The notes beneath the pieces were generated by a model. That model was not told the DNA's origin and made no database searches. It saw only the letters and a program-made list of their open reading frames with translations. A program made the position numbers and the translations under genes. From Breviolum minutum Mf 1.05b.01 (lineage: Eukaryota > Sar > Dinophyceae > Suessiales > Symbiodiniaceae), in the NCBI GenBank assembly GCA_000507305.1, contig DF239957.1, positions 214,860 to 278,859 on the forward strand: a stretch of 64,000 nucleotides of DNA. The letters are read 5' to 3'. Of this stretch, positions 40,831 through 52,685 are shown piece after piece; within the stretch, counting starts at the first letter, position 1, and each line of letters opens with the position of its first letter.

Positions 40831-40900
40831 TTCAATATAAAACTCTGGCAACTAGCGACCTAACACATCCTCACTATATACTCAGGGGAGAAACCCGGAA

Positions 40901-41386
40901 TCAGAGTCTGAGCTTGTTGCTCCAATAGCTTGGAAGAAATGATTGGTCGGTGCGACCACCACCTTGAATTGCAGCATCTTTTAGGATTTTCGCATACTGT
41001 ATGTTTGACCAATCACGACGAAACTTCGAACAACAAGAAAATTGTTTGACAATAGAACCAACAAAACGTCGGCAACCCCCAAGCCCGAAGATCCCAGTTG
41101 TTGAACTCTGGAATGAATGCTTAGGACAACATGAATCCTGAAAAATACAGGAGTTGAGAGTCCAGAGACCTTGTTGGGATGGCTTCATGAAAGAATGACG
41201 CGTGTCAATTTTGGAATATCCGAGTTCAAGACGAACTGGAGGGGTGTAAATCTTTTGTGCACCCAAAAAGGGAATCTGGTTTTTCAACTGGAGGCAAGCA
41301 GCAAGTTGGAACATATTTTGCATTGCATAGTATTCAAAGTTTCGAAAACATCCGTGCGAATGAGATGGAATGGACACAGCCAACAT
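40901..41386 (-). CDS. candidate minus-strand ORF, 161 codons
   Basis: An ATG opens MLAVSIPSHSHGCFRNFEYY. The frame continues LQLKNQIPFLGAQKIYTPPV, SKIDTRHSFMKPSQQGLWTL, TTGIFGLGGCRRFVGSIVKQ and WSNIQYAKILKDAAIQGGGR, ending SNKLRL and TGA. It is among the longest frames of the window and has several Cys pairs. Length alone is not significant here. No family is recognised. Confidence 0.4.
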   Translation of the reverse strand: MLAVSIPSHSHGCFRNFEYYAMQNMFQLAACLQLKNQIPFLGAQKIYTPPVRLELGYSKIDTRHSFMKPSQQGLWTLNSCIFQDSCCPKHSFQSSTTGIFGLGGCRRFVGSIVKQFSCCSKFRRDWSNIQYAKILKDAAIQGGGRTDQSFLPSYWSNKLRL

Positions 41387-42277
41387 GTTTTGAAACCCAT
41401 AGACAACTTCAGTGTATGTTTGAACACGTTTTTGTTCTCAGTCTTCCGGTAGTGTATTTATCTTAGAATATCCCTGCTTCAGGGCAGCAACGTATACTCA
41501 AGTCCTCCTTGCCCATCATGCAGAAACTGGCTGTGTAGGTTGGGCAGTGATGTCCTTGTCCTCCCTTTTTTCAGTGCTCTACCAAGACAAGGCGCGCTGG
41601 CAAAATGCGAGAAATTCGGAGGTGACAACATGACAGGTGAGATTAATCATGCTGTCCCATAAATACTTTGGCTTCGTATTCAACACCGATCAACTCAAAC
41701 CTTCTACAGAAAACAATGGCATCCCTGTGTCTTCAAAGGAACGGCAAAAGTACTGCCGAACTCCCTTGAATATGCATGTGGCTCTGAGACAGCTCCTTAG
41801 ATGGTACTCCCAAATGGTGTCTGGAGAGACGTGTCATGGTGACTTTGATTTTTAGAACTATGCAAGAGCTTCCTTCGAATGGATAATGAGACTCTTGCAG
41901 TAAGCAACAATGATATTTGATGTGGCTATGTCCAATATGCAGACCATACCCTCCAAAAACTAACAATACCACCAGCCCCAACCCAACCGGTGCATCGGTT
42001 TCTTGTGGCAGTATCCTGATGCCGCGCTGGGCATCTTGATGTTCGGCAACTTTGTTTTTGCTGTGTGGCGCCGGCCAGCATTTTGTTGAAGATTGGACTC
42101 GTTGAACTGTCCTTTTCTCAGGATAAAACTAGGCTGCAACTGCCATTTCATTCAAGTCTCGATGGTGAAGCCTTTTATTAGAACGTGACTGAGACATACA
42201 ATGCGATTCACTGAAGAACTTAGGTAACTAGCTTTCTTTGTGAGCAAATTGGATGTATACTGCAATGGCTGCACTGG

Positions 42278-42556
42278 TTGCAATATTCCGTCCGGTCTTG
42301 TTGTCTGCTGGGAAGGGTGCCAACACGAGAGTCAATAGAGCTTCGATGCTTGGATTCTCGAAAAGAACATGCTGCCATGCCAGGGCCTGCCTCTATTTCT
42401 ATGGCTATCACTGGACTCGGATGTGGCGTCACTTTACGGTTCTGCCGGCTGGATGGATCGCAGACGGAGAGGGATGGGGGGTCGATGTCCCTAGCAGACA
42501 CATCTGAAAATCAGCCTGGAAGGGAAAGAACCCAACAATGGGATACAATGCGATGA
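42278..42556 (+). CDS. candidate exon, GC-rich
   Basis: The frame contains RCLDSRKEHAAMPGPASISM, then ITGLGCGVTLRFCRLDGSQT and SMSLADTSENQPGRERTQQW to TGA. The C-terminal part is polar and disordered-like. A parallel plus frame (42253-42507) and a minus frame (42220-42501) are also open. Confidence 0.3.
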   Translation: MQYSVRSCCLLGRVPTRESIELRCLDSRKEHAAMPGPASISMAITGLGCGVTLRFCRLDGSQTERDGGSMSLADTSENQPGRERTQQWDTMR

Positions 42557-43231
42557 TTGGTAATTAAATGATTTGTAAATTGGCCCCTCTTTATCCTTTT
42601 TCCGATGATCATTTTCAGCTTCTTTTTCGGTTGATTTTCAGGCACCTACCCGTTGCCTAAAGGTGAATGGAAAGCTATCAGGAGATTGAGGAAACTATCT
42701 GGTCCAGAGCAGGGAGGTGATAAGACTCGGAGATTAAGTTTTCAAGCTGTATTGGAGACATGATATATTTTGCTTGTATCGCAGTTTTCTGCACCTTCCC
42801 AGATGATTTCAGGAAACTCCCATATCATTTGAGTTCCTCTACAGCAAGTAGGTGATGAATTACCAATTACCTTTCTTGAACTGAGACGCATGTGATCCAC
42901 AAATCCCTCCCTGTGAAACGGATCAATTCATGACTTCGTTGCGCCAGCAAAATCGCTTTCGACCTCTGTGGATCCCGGGGCTCTTGGGCTTGATGCGGGG
43001 ATGCCTGGAAATGCCTTGTCATTGGGGAAAACATGGAGGGTGATGTCGAACTCGGTGGGTCATCTCTGGGCTGAGACTTTCAGAAGCAAACGAAGACTTG
43101 GAGGGTGAAAGACAATCTTGTCGTCTTATTTCGTTTGGCCATAGAACTTGTAGATCCAGGGCACTGGTACTTCTACCGCAGGACATGGATATCAATCATG
43201 CAAGGTTGGTCATACATTCCGACCGAAGCGG

Positions 43232-43504
43232 CTAATCAACATAATAAGACATAGCACCACCTTTTTCGGCCTGGCTTCTGCCACCCAAACCTGCTTGGCT
43301 ACTTGGATCACCATGTATCAGCATAAGGAAGGGATTGATGACGGGATCATGAAAGCTCACATTCCGAACTATGATGGTTTTTGCTGGATCATTTGAATAG
43401 GCACAGGGTGCTGGAAAATCCAAGATGACCGTATATAAAGTTATTTCGCTTTTGCTTTGAAGATGTGGGAATTTCCACCTAATGTAGATTTCATATTGGA
43501 GCAT
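43232..43504 (-). CDS. candidate minus-strand ORF, 90 codons
   Basis: An ATG opens MLQYEIYIRWKFPHLQSKSE. The frame continues VILDFPAPCAYSNDPAKTII, NVSFHDPVINPFLMLIHGD and GLGGRSQAEKGGAMSYYVD, ending in TAG. Strand-like hydrophobic alternation suggests a beta domain. No family is recognised. Confidence 0.4.
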   Translation of the reverse strand: MLQYEIYIRWKFPHLQSKSEITLYTVILDFPAPCAYSNDPAKTIIVRNVSFHDPVINPFLMLIHGDPSSQAGLGGRSQAEKGGAMSYYVD

Positions 43505-43569
43505 GGGGATGATTTGGGAGGCAACACTCTAAAATGCCAGCTGTTGAAAGTGATCAAGTATCCATAGAA

Positions 43570-43728
43570 AAAACAAGATCCTGAGGTGTTTGCATCTGCT
43601 GACGCCCTTCGATCTCATGAAGCGCCTGGACGATCCGGTGCCAAACTTAGCTTTTCGTGGTACCCTGCGATGGTCGAAGGGGAAAATAACACGGCCCTTC
43701 AAAAGCGAGACACCGTAGACTATCAATG
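43570..43728 (+). CDS. candidate exon, frame unresolved
   Basis: After TCCATAG one frame reads KKQDPEVFASADALRSHEAP, then FSWYPAMVEGENNTALQKRD to TGA. A second contains LTPFDLMKRLDDPVPNLAFR. A minus frame (43529-43726) is also open. Confidence 0.25.
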
Positions 43729-44730
43729 ACTATTAAACTATTCGTCTTCTTCCATATGAATTCCAGTGAGGTAGGATTGTTTAGTTTGTTTCAGTGCAAC
43801 GAACAATAAATATATATGCAGTGAATAAAAAATATTGATGCATATATGATTTCCCTCGAAATCATTATCCCTACATTGCCGAAGATATCCCGCTACATGG
43901 TGTTGATTCTAAACCTACTGCCTACTTACCAAAGTACTTGCTATCCTTGGGACTATCTTCCAAGTGTGTGTTGCCTGATGCCATTTCTTTGTCCAGGCCC
44001 ATGTTCGCACAAACGCTGTTTTTGTTTGTCAGAGGGAGCCTTCAGATAACCTTTGCAAGCAGACTCACTGTGGAAAACCCTTGGGGTGTTAGTCACATGT
44101 GAGTTGCTCTTTTCATTCAATATCCGGCTCCAGATTTACATAGGATGAACTCTGATTTGTTGCTTGGCTCATAGTAATTATGATACTAAGTCTGCTACGT
44201 TGATTGGGGGAATACCGATGCGGGGAGCGGCCCGTCTTGTATTTGTTCGGTGGAGTGTCATGGTGCCAGGGCTGGTGGAAGACCGTTTGCTCAGTGTACA
44301 ATGATGAGCTGCTTGGCCGGAAGGAGACCGGGTATGTTTCAGGTAGATGACAGATAGACTGGCTGGTCCTTAGTAAGGAATGATCCTAAGTTTAGCACAT
44401 GCATCTCTACTTGGCGTTAATCCGGACTCATTCCCTCATTCCAGCCTAGGCTGACAGAGGATAGTTTATCTCTTGCTAATGAATCTCCGGGGACAAGTTT
44501 TAGGTATATACCATGGATCCCAATACAGTTCAGCTTCCTGCCCTGGGTGCCAAGTGTTCTGTTTGATTTTGGAAGCAGCTGCGAATCCCTGTCAATAAAG
44601 TGAACTTTCCACGTAATACACAACATTTTGGAGCTTCCTTCTCAAGCGTTTGGTTGCGAATCTTGTCCTGAGCCTGGATCTCCATGTAACAACTGAGGAA
44701 ATGAAATAAATGAATCAGTAGGACTCTCTA

Positions 44731-45210
44731 TCAACACACGATTGAAAAACGCTGAAACTCGCACTTATCACTTACCCTTGCCACAAGAGCGAACTTGGTG
44801 GTGTAACTTGAACCTACTGCATCCCTGTGCCTGAGGTGGTGGTGGGTTGCTGACGTGCGCATCATTGAGTTGTCACTTGGACAGATAGGAAAAGACAAGA
44901 GTCCACCCAACTGATGATCCAAATGGTTGGTGTGCACCCAACTTGAAGGGCTGGGTACTGCGGATTTTAGACGAATTTGAAAGCCAAAGTCAAATTGATG
45001 CGCCCAATTCACCCACATGGATCTACGAAGGTTCGTGACTGCAGCGGCCCTGCTACTGATTATTTTGCACATCCAGGTGCTCAGCAGATTCAATGTGCAG
45101 TCTGTTTCTTTTTCTTTCTGTTTTGAGGGGAAGTTTTGTGTTGCTCCAAACATGTAACATGGGAATAAGAGTGTGTTAAGTGTTACATTCTGAATGCCAA
45201 GCAATGACAA
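44731..45210 (-). CDS. candidate minus-strand exon with perfect donor
   Basis: The minus frame is open for 159 codons. It contains FGATQNFPSKQKEKETDCTL, AAAVTNLRRSMWVNWAHQFD, SSWVHTNHLDHQLGGLLSF and HHHLRHRDAVGSSYTTKFA. A perfect GTAAGT donor in phase 0 (AGG|GTAAGT, at about 44775) may end the exon earlier. It lies immediately below another long minus frame (45238-45606), as expected for consecutive exons. Confidence 0.45.
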   Translation of the reverse strand: MSLLGIQNVTLNTLLFPCYMFGATQNFPSKQKEKETDCTLNLLSTWMCKIISSRAAAVTNLRRSMWVNWAHQFDFGFQIRLKSAVPSPSSWVHTNHLDHQLGGLLSFPICPSDNSMMRTSATHHHLRHRDAVGSSYTTKFALVARVSDKCEFQRFSIVC

Positions 45211-45237
45211 TGCTAGAGTTACAAATCTAAAATGAAA

Positions 45238-45606
45238 CTAAAGAGGGGACGTCATGTATAAACCTGCACCCAACCATCCTTTCAAAACAAACGTACAAAG
45301 GGATTCAGGCTGTTGGAACAAGAGCAGGGAAAAGTGTCCTTTTGTTGAATCACATAAGCCCTGGCTCAAAATCATCGTATTTCCTGATATCAACCATCTC
45401 GACTGCCAACTTTCAAAAAATGCTTGGACTAGGCTTGTTCCCTGTTTCACCTCCAAAGCAGCTGGCATGCAGGGCATTTTCACCGGTATGAAGAATGCCG
45501 CAGTGGTGGCAGGGGCCTCGGAAATGCCAGCCTTTTGTGGCTCGATGAGCCTTGGTAATGAAAGTTTTCTGCTGGAGTGACCAAAATCCTTGAAGATCTT
45601 GCTCAA
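45238..45606 (-). CDS. candidate minus-strand exon, 122 codons
   Basis: It contains KIFKDFGHSSRKLSLPRLIE, KAGISEAPATTAAFFIPVK, ALEVKQGTSLVQAFFESWQ and STKGHFSLLLFQQPESLCTF, ending TSPL and TAG. Its composition and position suit an exon upstream of 44731-45210. The plus strand has an ATG-initiated 108-codon frame over the same DNA (45254-45580). Confidence 0.4.
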   Translation of the reverse strand: MSKIFKDFGHSSRKLSLPRLIEPQKAGISEAPATTAAFFIPVKMPCMPAALEVKQGTSLVQAFFESWQSRWLISGNTMILSQGLCDSTKGHFSLLLFQQPESLCTFVLKGWLGAGLYMTSPL

Positions 45607-46025
45607 AGATGCGCAGGAGATGGAAAGTTTTCTACTACAAATTGGGGTATGTATATAGATGGAGCTATCTAAATAGTACCATACTTACCTATGTAAGTAC
45701 ATATATGTTATCTACATCTATATATTTGTGCTGTGATTCATTAAGTTTAGCTCTTATCTTAATGCCATGCACCTACACAGTGCTGCTTGATGTAAGTAGG
45801 ACATGCCTCTGAACTCACAGACCTTGGCGCCCTACCGCAATACAAAGCTCGCAGCGGAAAAAGCCGCAGCCAAAGTGCAGCGGTTTCAGCGGTTGGCCGG
45901 GGGGTGTTGAAGTTGTAGTGTTTCCACAGATTTTTTGGCAGCTGGGAGTCTTTCGAAAAATTTCCTTTCACAGGTGTTGTTTTCTGGTAAAATTTCATCG
46001 TGCCCTCTAACCACCTCCAATGTTA

Positions 46026-46370
46026 TCATTCCGGTGGCTCATTATTGGTGAACTGAAGCCAAGTTGCCTGGTTGAAAGAACTGTGTAAGATATCACTGAC
46101 TTGTAACGTTTTATCATATCCTTTCTTATCACTGGGAGATGTTGAGTTATACTTGACCGACTCGTGTAAGAAGCATCTAACCATCCATCCTAAGTGTTTA
46201 ACAACATCCCGGCACCGCAGAGATCCGAACAACTTCAAGTCAAACGTGTTGCAGCGCCATTGCTGAGATAGGGGGCCTATGACTCGACAAGGCACCTGGA
46301 ACCTGCAGTGTGTTTTTTCTTCTGACTTGACGGTTGATTCTGTTTCTTTAGATATCCTGATGTGTTCCAC
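46026..46370 (-). CDS. candidate minus-strand exon, 114 codons
   Basis: It contains HIRISKETESTVKSEEKTHC, QQWRCNTFDLKLFGSLRCRD, VVKHLGWMVRCFLHESVKYN and KKGYDKTLQVSDILHSSFNQ, ending NNEPPE and TGA. A CATCAG|G acceptor lies at its start. It is rich in Lys, Glu and Ser with five Cys. It falls in line with the other minus exons at 44.7-48.4 kb. Confidence 0.45.
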   Translation of the reverse strand: MEHIRISKETESTVKSEEKTHCRFQVPCRVIGPLSQQWRCNTFDLKLFGSLRCRDVVKHLGWMVRCFLHESVKYNSTSPSDKKGYDKTLQVSDILHSSFNQATWLQFTNNEPPE

Positions 46371-46666
46371 CGTTCTTGAAGCTTGGGTGGGGAACTGGAT
46401 GGAACTGGTTGGAACTTGATCAGCCTCTGAGTTTTAATGCACCCATAGTCGAATTGATCAGAAACACTGTGCAAGCTTTTGTTGGGTGTTCATCCTTAGC
46501 CAGACAAGCATCAGTAGCGAGACTGTAACACTATCGTATCTCAATTTTCCGGGGGAGCTTCTTTTCCGACCCGACACACAAATTGAAGACATGAAAAAAA
46601 CAAACCAGAGATAATGTGAAAAGGCACAAAACCCACAAGAGCCAACTCCACATCTTTCCACCTTAG

Positions 46667-46847
46667 GTCGCATTGTCTTGGCTCCTCATGCGCCACAGCG
46701 CATCTTGGACCTTTATCAAAGCCTGGAGGATCGACGAGGCGATCGGACGGATCGCCGCAGCTCGCCCCGGCGGAACGTGGCGCAGCGGCGGCCCTCCTCG
46801 GCACCGGTGCTACGGCAACGCCGTAGCGACTCAGCGGGAAGGTGGAG
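46667..46847 (+). CDS. candidate exon, Arg/Ser-rich GC island
   Basis: After CCACCTTAG|G the plus frame reads IVLAPHAPQRILDLYQSLED, then RTDRRSSPRRNVAQRRPSS and VLRQRRSDSAGRW, reaching a GTTTGG donor or a TAG at 46867. It is one of the most GC-rich patches of the window. The low-complexity basic text resembles a disordered nucleic-acid-binding tail. Other frames on both strands are open because of the high GC. Confidence 0.4.
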
Positions 46848-47283
46848 GTTTGGACGGGGAACGGCGTAGGCGTAGGTATGATCTAAGTGTAAATGTTGTA
46901 AAAATATGTAAAAATGAGATGTTGCAATGGAAAACCCTAAGAAAAACCATAGCAAAATGAGGGGAACAAATAAAGGGTTGGTGCATTTCTTTACAGTGCA
47001 TCCATCTGGTTTCTGGAAAGGTCGAATTTTTCCTGATTTTGTACTACAACATGAACAGGATTTGCCCCTGCCAACACGATCTTGAAAAAAAACATCAGTT
47101 TCTCGAAGTCCAACTTTCTACAGTGCTGCATTATCAGAGGATAGATGACAGATGGCACATGGTTCAAAAAAGAGATCCAGGAAATGAAACTATTCCAGCT
47201 GGGTGATTGGCAATGATTTGCTCATGGCTAATGAGTTTGTTTGTGTAGTCAAATCTCATGCGTAGAAGAAAAACATATATACA

Positions 47284-47616
47284 TCAATATACATCAAACA
47301 TCATCAAATAGCATTGTGACAACAGGTGAATACAGGTGATGTCATCCTGAAATATCCCGAACAGTGTTTTTTGACGCAATGAATTGAATTGCAGGTTGTG
47401 GGACCCAAAACCATTGGTTGGAAAAAGGTTCTGTGTTGTTGATGTTGAGGCAGGGTAAAATGGTGAGGAAGGAAAAAATGATAAGGTCTCAAGGTACAAA
47501 TCAAACAAAGCGCGTGTTTTTACACCACCCCAGAAGTCACGACATGGCAATTTGAGGCACCTACTGAAACTCTTGAACAAGCTCAACCTATTGCCCTGAT
47601 TACATTGAGTCTTCAA
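47284..47616 (-). CDS. candidate minus-strand exon, 110 codons
   Basis: It contains GNRLSLFKSFSRCLKLPCRD, GGVKTRALFDLYLETLSFF and TNGFGSHNLQFNSLRQKTLF, then IFQDDITCIHLLSQCYLMM to TGA. Its place between the start exon at 48385-48429 and the exons at 46.4-44.7 kb is the main support. Confidence 0.3.
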   Translation of the reverse strand: MKTQCNQGNRLSLFKSFSRCLKLPCRDFWGGVKTRALFDLYLETLSFFPSSPFYPASTSTTQNLFPTNGFGSHNLQFNSLRQKTLFGIFQDDITCIHLLSQCYLMMFDVY

Positions 47617-48384
47617 ACAAGTTGATAGACATGTTAAGGGGCAACTGATTCATGTTTTCTGTTTTGTCGGCGTGAAACTATAACCATATAGACCTCTATC
47701 GCTTGTCACTGAAGCATTCATCCATGTTATGTTGTCCTACTTACGAACAAAACCGAAAATTGGAAAGCAACTTTGCAATCCGTGCGCAACCCTCCTGGCT
47801 GTGGACACCTGCCTCCCCGTGAAAATTCGCCCCAGTAGACCAAGGTGAGGAGTCTCAGGATTCTACCAGTTTCTTGGAGAGAACATTTGGCAGAGGTAAC
47901 ACGTTTTTCGAGGGTATATCTTTCAAAGAACCCAAGGTGGGAACGGGAAAAGTATGAAGAAGTGAGGCAATACTGTTTTGTTTGGCTGTTTGGCCGTTAT
48001 TCTCAGCTTAGTGATTTGTTTTGCTTACCGAATCTTTCGTTTCGGTTTGTACACCAAACCATGGCCAGAACCTGACAGTTCAGGTTGTTTTTTTTTCAAA
48101 ATACGTTGGGTCGATAGACTCATGAACTTTTCGTCATGGGAGATCGGGATACCTGGCATACCTTGAGTTTAGTAAACAACCAGCAGGTTTTGGAATAGTT
48201 TGGATGTCTTGCTGAGCAGGGTTTTGCCTGTTGCTTAAGGTACCTTCCTTTCAGAACGGCCCATTTAGAATGATGAACAGCTAGGAATGACAATAGGAGT
48301 TATTATGAAGATTACAGAAACTTTACATGCAGCCTCTGCATCTCTGGTGATGCTGGTGGCATCTTCATATCAACTCAACATCAC

Positions 48385-48429
48385 CTTTGAGGCTGGAGCA
48401 TTGGCACCCTCTTCTGCAAGGAGCGCCAT
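48385..48429 (-). CDS. candidate first exon with optimal start context
   Basis: On the minus strand GCCACC ATG G, the optimal eukaryotic start context, opens MALLAEEGANAPASK and meets an AAG|GTGATG donor in phase 0. A CAG|G directly precedes GTGGCCACC, so it could instead be an internal exon. The surrounding 48.39-48.54 kb is GC-rich. Confidence 0.35.
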
Positions 48430-48702
48430 GGTGGCCACCTGAAACGTGGCTCCGCCGCGACCTTCCGACGTCCCAAAAGCGCCACAGTGGCTGGAGCCGT
48501 GGTGCCACCACACCAGCGACCGGTGGCTGGGTTGGGTTGAACGGTGGACATACCATGGATATCTCAGATAGGTTGGGCGGGCAATTGAGACCCCTTTTTC
48601 TCTCTTTCTCAAAAAAGTCTCTTGAATTTTGATGAAATGCTCCCATTTCCGTGTGGATTTGCCAATGGGAGCATAACCAGTGTAATATATAGCCTTCTGC
48701 AT

Positions 48703-49550
48703 CTAAACTAAATCACTTCTGGTCATTTGAGCCAAGGAAACTGCATGAAATTTATCCAAATCTGGTTCCGAAGTTGGTGGTTGATGCTGTTAGATTTTTC
48801 GGAAGCCTCAATTTGGTTGGGAGTAATGTAAGGAAGGATCGGCGCTGACATTTGCCGATAGGAATTCAGCCACCCTCATTTTGATAAAAAGTCTCACAGT
48901 AATTTGGGTTACTGTATCATCTAAACTGGACCCAGATTTACATGGTGTGTTGACTATAGAGGGTATTAGTAGGCATGTCATGTATGATGTTACTTTTTTA
49001 ACATTTGGATTGACCACCAAAACAGCTCATTTGAGGTAAATAGACCATTCATGTAATATACTACTGTATGAATATATACACACATTATCACAATCACATA
49101 TATTAATATTGTAGCCGGTGTACTCTGTAAGCTGTTGTACCAGCCACATATCATAATTGAATTTACTTTTTGTAACAACTTCATCCCAGTGCATCGACGT
49201 AAGTGAGGTTTTCTTGGTTGGTGACAACGGTGTGGACCCCAAAGACTGTGTACCTTGGATGGAGTAGTCAGGTAGCGCCCTGGAGACATCCCTCTTCCGT
49301 AGGGAGTAGGGTGCAAAAAATACATTGTAAAGGGACTTCGGGATATGGAGATCAAGTGGTGATAGGCTGGGTTACACTTCTCTGTACTTTCCGACTACGT
49401 ACGTACTTACATTGGACTTGCAACACAACACTCACTTGACATCAGAAAAAACATCATCAAAAGAGCACTTCAATTCGATGCAGACCGCTCAGAGGTGCAA
49501 GCTGAGGTACTTTTTTCAGGGTAAGGACCCCCTTGAGGTCATTCAGATTT
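48703..49550. other. stretch without a confident gene
   Basis: Open frames here (for example 48990-49355 minus) include TA-rich low-complexity DNA at 49060-49110 and have no convincing splice pair. Confidence 0.4.
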
Positions 49551-50260
49551 CTTGAAACAAGCAACAGTCCCACCAAAAAACCATGCCGGTTCCCCTCTTC
49601 TTTGCGGCTCGGTAGGAGCTGATAGCATCCCTCGAAGACTCCCTGTTGGTAAGACGGAACGTGTAGGGATGCACTTCTCTTTTCAAGAGCTTCGCTTACA
49701 TGCTTGTTTTGTCATTTGTTGGAGTGTAAGAGATGAGTGCCAAGTGCCGGTGAGTTCACCCTCGATTTGGCTGTCAAGGGGGTTCAATTTATTGAGGCCA
49801 TGAGTCACAATTGCAAGTATTCCACCTAAAGTAGCATTGGACCATCCTGCTCGGATAATCATCCCACCAAGTGGTTAGCCATTTCGTTCATTTGCAGTCA
49901 GCACACCCATCCAGCAAGGTGGATATCCACAATCCCCGTCGTTTCTCCAGCATTGAGCGCACCTTCACTCTACGTGGTATCCGACATTTAGATCCTGTCG
50001 TGCCGGTCAGAGGATATGGCGGAAGCTTACAGAGGTCCACTGTCAAAGAGAAAAGTTCCTGCAATTTTTTTTCGGATGTTATCCTATATGAGTTGATACT
50101 GTATATCAATTCATGATTTTGTGCAACAGTCCTACTCAGACACTACATGCCCATTATCATTTGATTGGCACTAGATATGCTGAACAACATCATGTCACTC
50201 AAAAAGGTATTGATTTAGTGGAAGTATATATCAACATCACAAGGTATTTCACCTCATTTA

Positions 50261-50460
50261 CATTCACCAATCATTCACCAATCATTTACCATCCACATCC
50301 ACAAGGTGTTTTCTTGAAATTCGGTTTCAACTGACGAGGCCAAGCTCCAGTTATAGCTCGAGCTCCAGCGGAAGGCGGTATACTCCATTGATTAAGTGAG
50401 ACTCCATTGATTGTGTATATTATGTACATATATATATATATATCTATATAGATATATAGT
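50261..50460. repeat. short tandem duplications and TA microsatellite
   Basis: CATTCACCAAT is duplicated in tandem at 50261-50282. ACTCCATTGATT recurs at 50382 and 50401. A (TA)n run with an internal TCTATATAGA palindrome spans about 50427-50459. Confidence 0.85.
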
Positions 50461-51298
50461 ATGCTGTTATGTGTTAATACAAAAGATAGATGGGTTCTGA
50501 TTTGTCATCATTTGTCATCTTTATTGGCTTTGTTGCAGTTTCCAATATTTTGAAGATGTCCAATATGGGCTATATACTTTCAAGTTGGTATCACTTCCTA
50601 CCAGAATCGGGACCATGAGATGCAAGCCGAAACGAAACAGGACCATCTCGGACTTCGCACCCATCGCAGCCTTTCGCCCTGTGAACTAACATCGTGTGAA
50701 GCCGGATCTGATCCGAAGTACATACTGGTGGATTTTCATAGCGGGAAGTCCGATTGTCAGCGCCCACAAACTGCAAAAGCATATAAAAGCATTGGGTTTT
50801 AGTTGCCAGTTGTTATTTCTTAAAGTTTATTCGGAAATCATGAGCCTTGTAGTCCTTTGACTCGAGTAACAAGAATGAAACCTGAGCTCACCCAAGCATT
50901 CAAAAGGGATGACATCAACATCGACTGTGACAGATCATACCTTCTGGGCAGACTGTGACAGCACTATGGCAACCTCACTACCGACCTCAAGACCATAGTG
51001 GTGGTAAGTATCCAGGATTTCGGTATTTCGCACAAGGATCTTAAACTGATTTAAGTCATTTCATAGTCATTTCAATTCGAGTTCTAGATATCAGATACGC
51101 CCAGCTACTTTGATCAGATTTGGCGGCAAAGTCGCCTTTGGTCGAGTAAGACATTCGACCATTGTCGATCCCTTGAAAAGCGAGGGACAGTGCGGACCAG
51201 TGATATCTCGGTGCAGAAAGGGATGATTTATGTTGGGTGAAGATATATCCCTTCTTTTCTTGGTCAACCTCAAACCTATATTACGAGAAATGTAGGAC

Positions 51299-51538
51299 AT
51301 GTATGATATAGTAAATTTCGAACTGTCTATAAGTTGTTTGCTTTTTAAATCACAAGTTATGTTGTGCTACCTTTGGTTGCTAGCCGTATACCTTCTGGGT
51401 ATTCTCCCACCAATCAGGCAAGAGATCCAACCACTGACTTGGTGGATACTAAGATTGGACGACTTGGATGCCTTGAATCATGAAGTTGAACCAAGACATG
51501 AGTTTTGCTTTTCAGCCACACATCTGCAGATCCGATAG
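51299..51538 (+). CDS. candidate exon, hydrophobic then acidic
   Basis: The frame contains CLLFKSQVMLCYLWLLAVYL and LGILPPIRQEIQPLTWW, then ILRLDDLDALNHEVEPRHEF to TAG. A shifted frame after AATCAG|G (ARDPTTDLVDTKIGRLGC) is an alternative exon. Confidence 0.3.
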   Translation: MYDIVNFELSISCLLFKSQVMLCYLWLLAVYLLGILPPIRQEIQPLTWWILRLDDLDALNHEVEPRHEFCFSATHLQIR

Positions 51539-52441
51539 CCACTGATCCGTCATTATTGCTGCTAAAGAAATGTGTTCTATGTGAGCAGTGGCAACACTTC
51601 ACACAATTTACTGTAGCAGTTTGAATCAGCACATTGAAAGTATTGAATCACAAACCATGTCAGTCACAGTATAATATCCCTAAGCTAAAGTGGGAGTAGT
51701 ATTCTGAAAGAGATCCATGATAACGAATCCCCATGTGGGAGCACCACCCCAAATGCAAGTAAAGTTTGGTGATTGTCCAATCAAAAGCTATGACACTAGA
51801 ATCCTTGGTGTTGCTTTGTCACTGCTTCTATCTTCCAGCAGGGTTGGTGTACAGTATTTGTCTGGAAGTATGGGGCATCGGAGAATATCTTGAAAACAGA
51901 AGTCAACTTTGCCACACAATCCTGGGCTGTTTGAACTGGAAAAGGACTGCATACTCATACTATGTACCTTGCCGCCAAAACAAAGATGATGTCAACTTAT
52001 GACATCGCAGTCCCTAGAATTCCGGATGACCCCGATCCCACTGGGTGTTTTCGTACCTCCAACACATCTAATTAGGTGATGGTTTGCTGGTTCTCCTTCT
52101 TTTGACAGATGTCAAAATGCTCGTCATTGTTGAGACTATGACCTTTGACCAGAACCACTCCTACCTAGTATTTAGATGTATATAGAGAGAGTGTCCTGCC
52201 TGGAACTTAGAAAAACAGTTGAGATTGTATCTGAGTGCCTCGTTGGACACCCTAAAACATAAGTGAAAGAGGTCCCTGACACCTGGCTTGGAACTAAGGC
52301 TTGTAGCCTCTATAGGTGGCATAAAGTCTCTATAATCCTTATTGAAATAAAGCTACTAGCCACGGTTGTAGGTTTGATCCATTGCCACTAGGATTTCATC
52401 CGGGTAAATGAGTAAATGATCTGAAACCCTGGCACAATTAG

Positions 52442-52685
52442 GGGGTTGGGCCCGGGTCAACATCTCCACCTCTTCAAGTCGACATTCTTATCGACACCTC
52501 CGATGCCGTAACGCCGTCGCTGGCCAAACGTGCCGGGGACGAGATGGGTTGTTGTACACTGTACATGGTGGAGCGACAAAGAAGGAATCCAGGGGAAGAA
52601 TGAGGTTCATGTGACAGAGGTATGTTTGCTCAAGAGGAATGGCCAGTTGATAATACTTGGGATTCTGAGATAAGCTACAAAACAA
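52442..52685 (+). CDS. candidate exon, GC-rich, frame unresolved
   Basis: After CAATTAG|G one frame reads GVGPGSTSPPLQVDILIDTS, then DAVTPSLAKRAGDEMGCCTL to TGA at 52603. A second plus frame contains TRWVVVHCTWWSDKEGIQG, then KNEVHVTEVCLLKRNGQLII to TAA at about 52674, and passes a GTATGT. High GC at 52450-52570 supports an exon. Confidence 0.35.
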
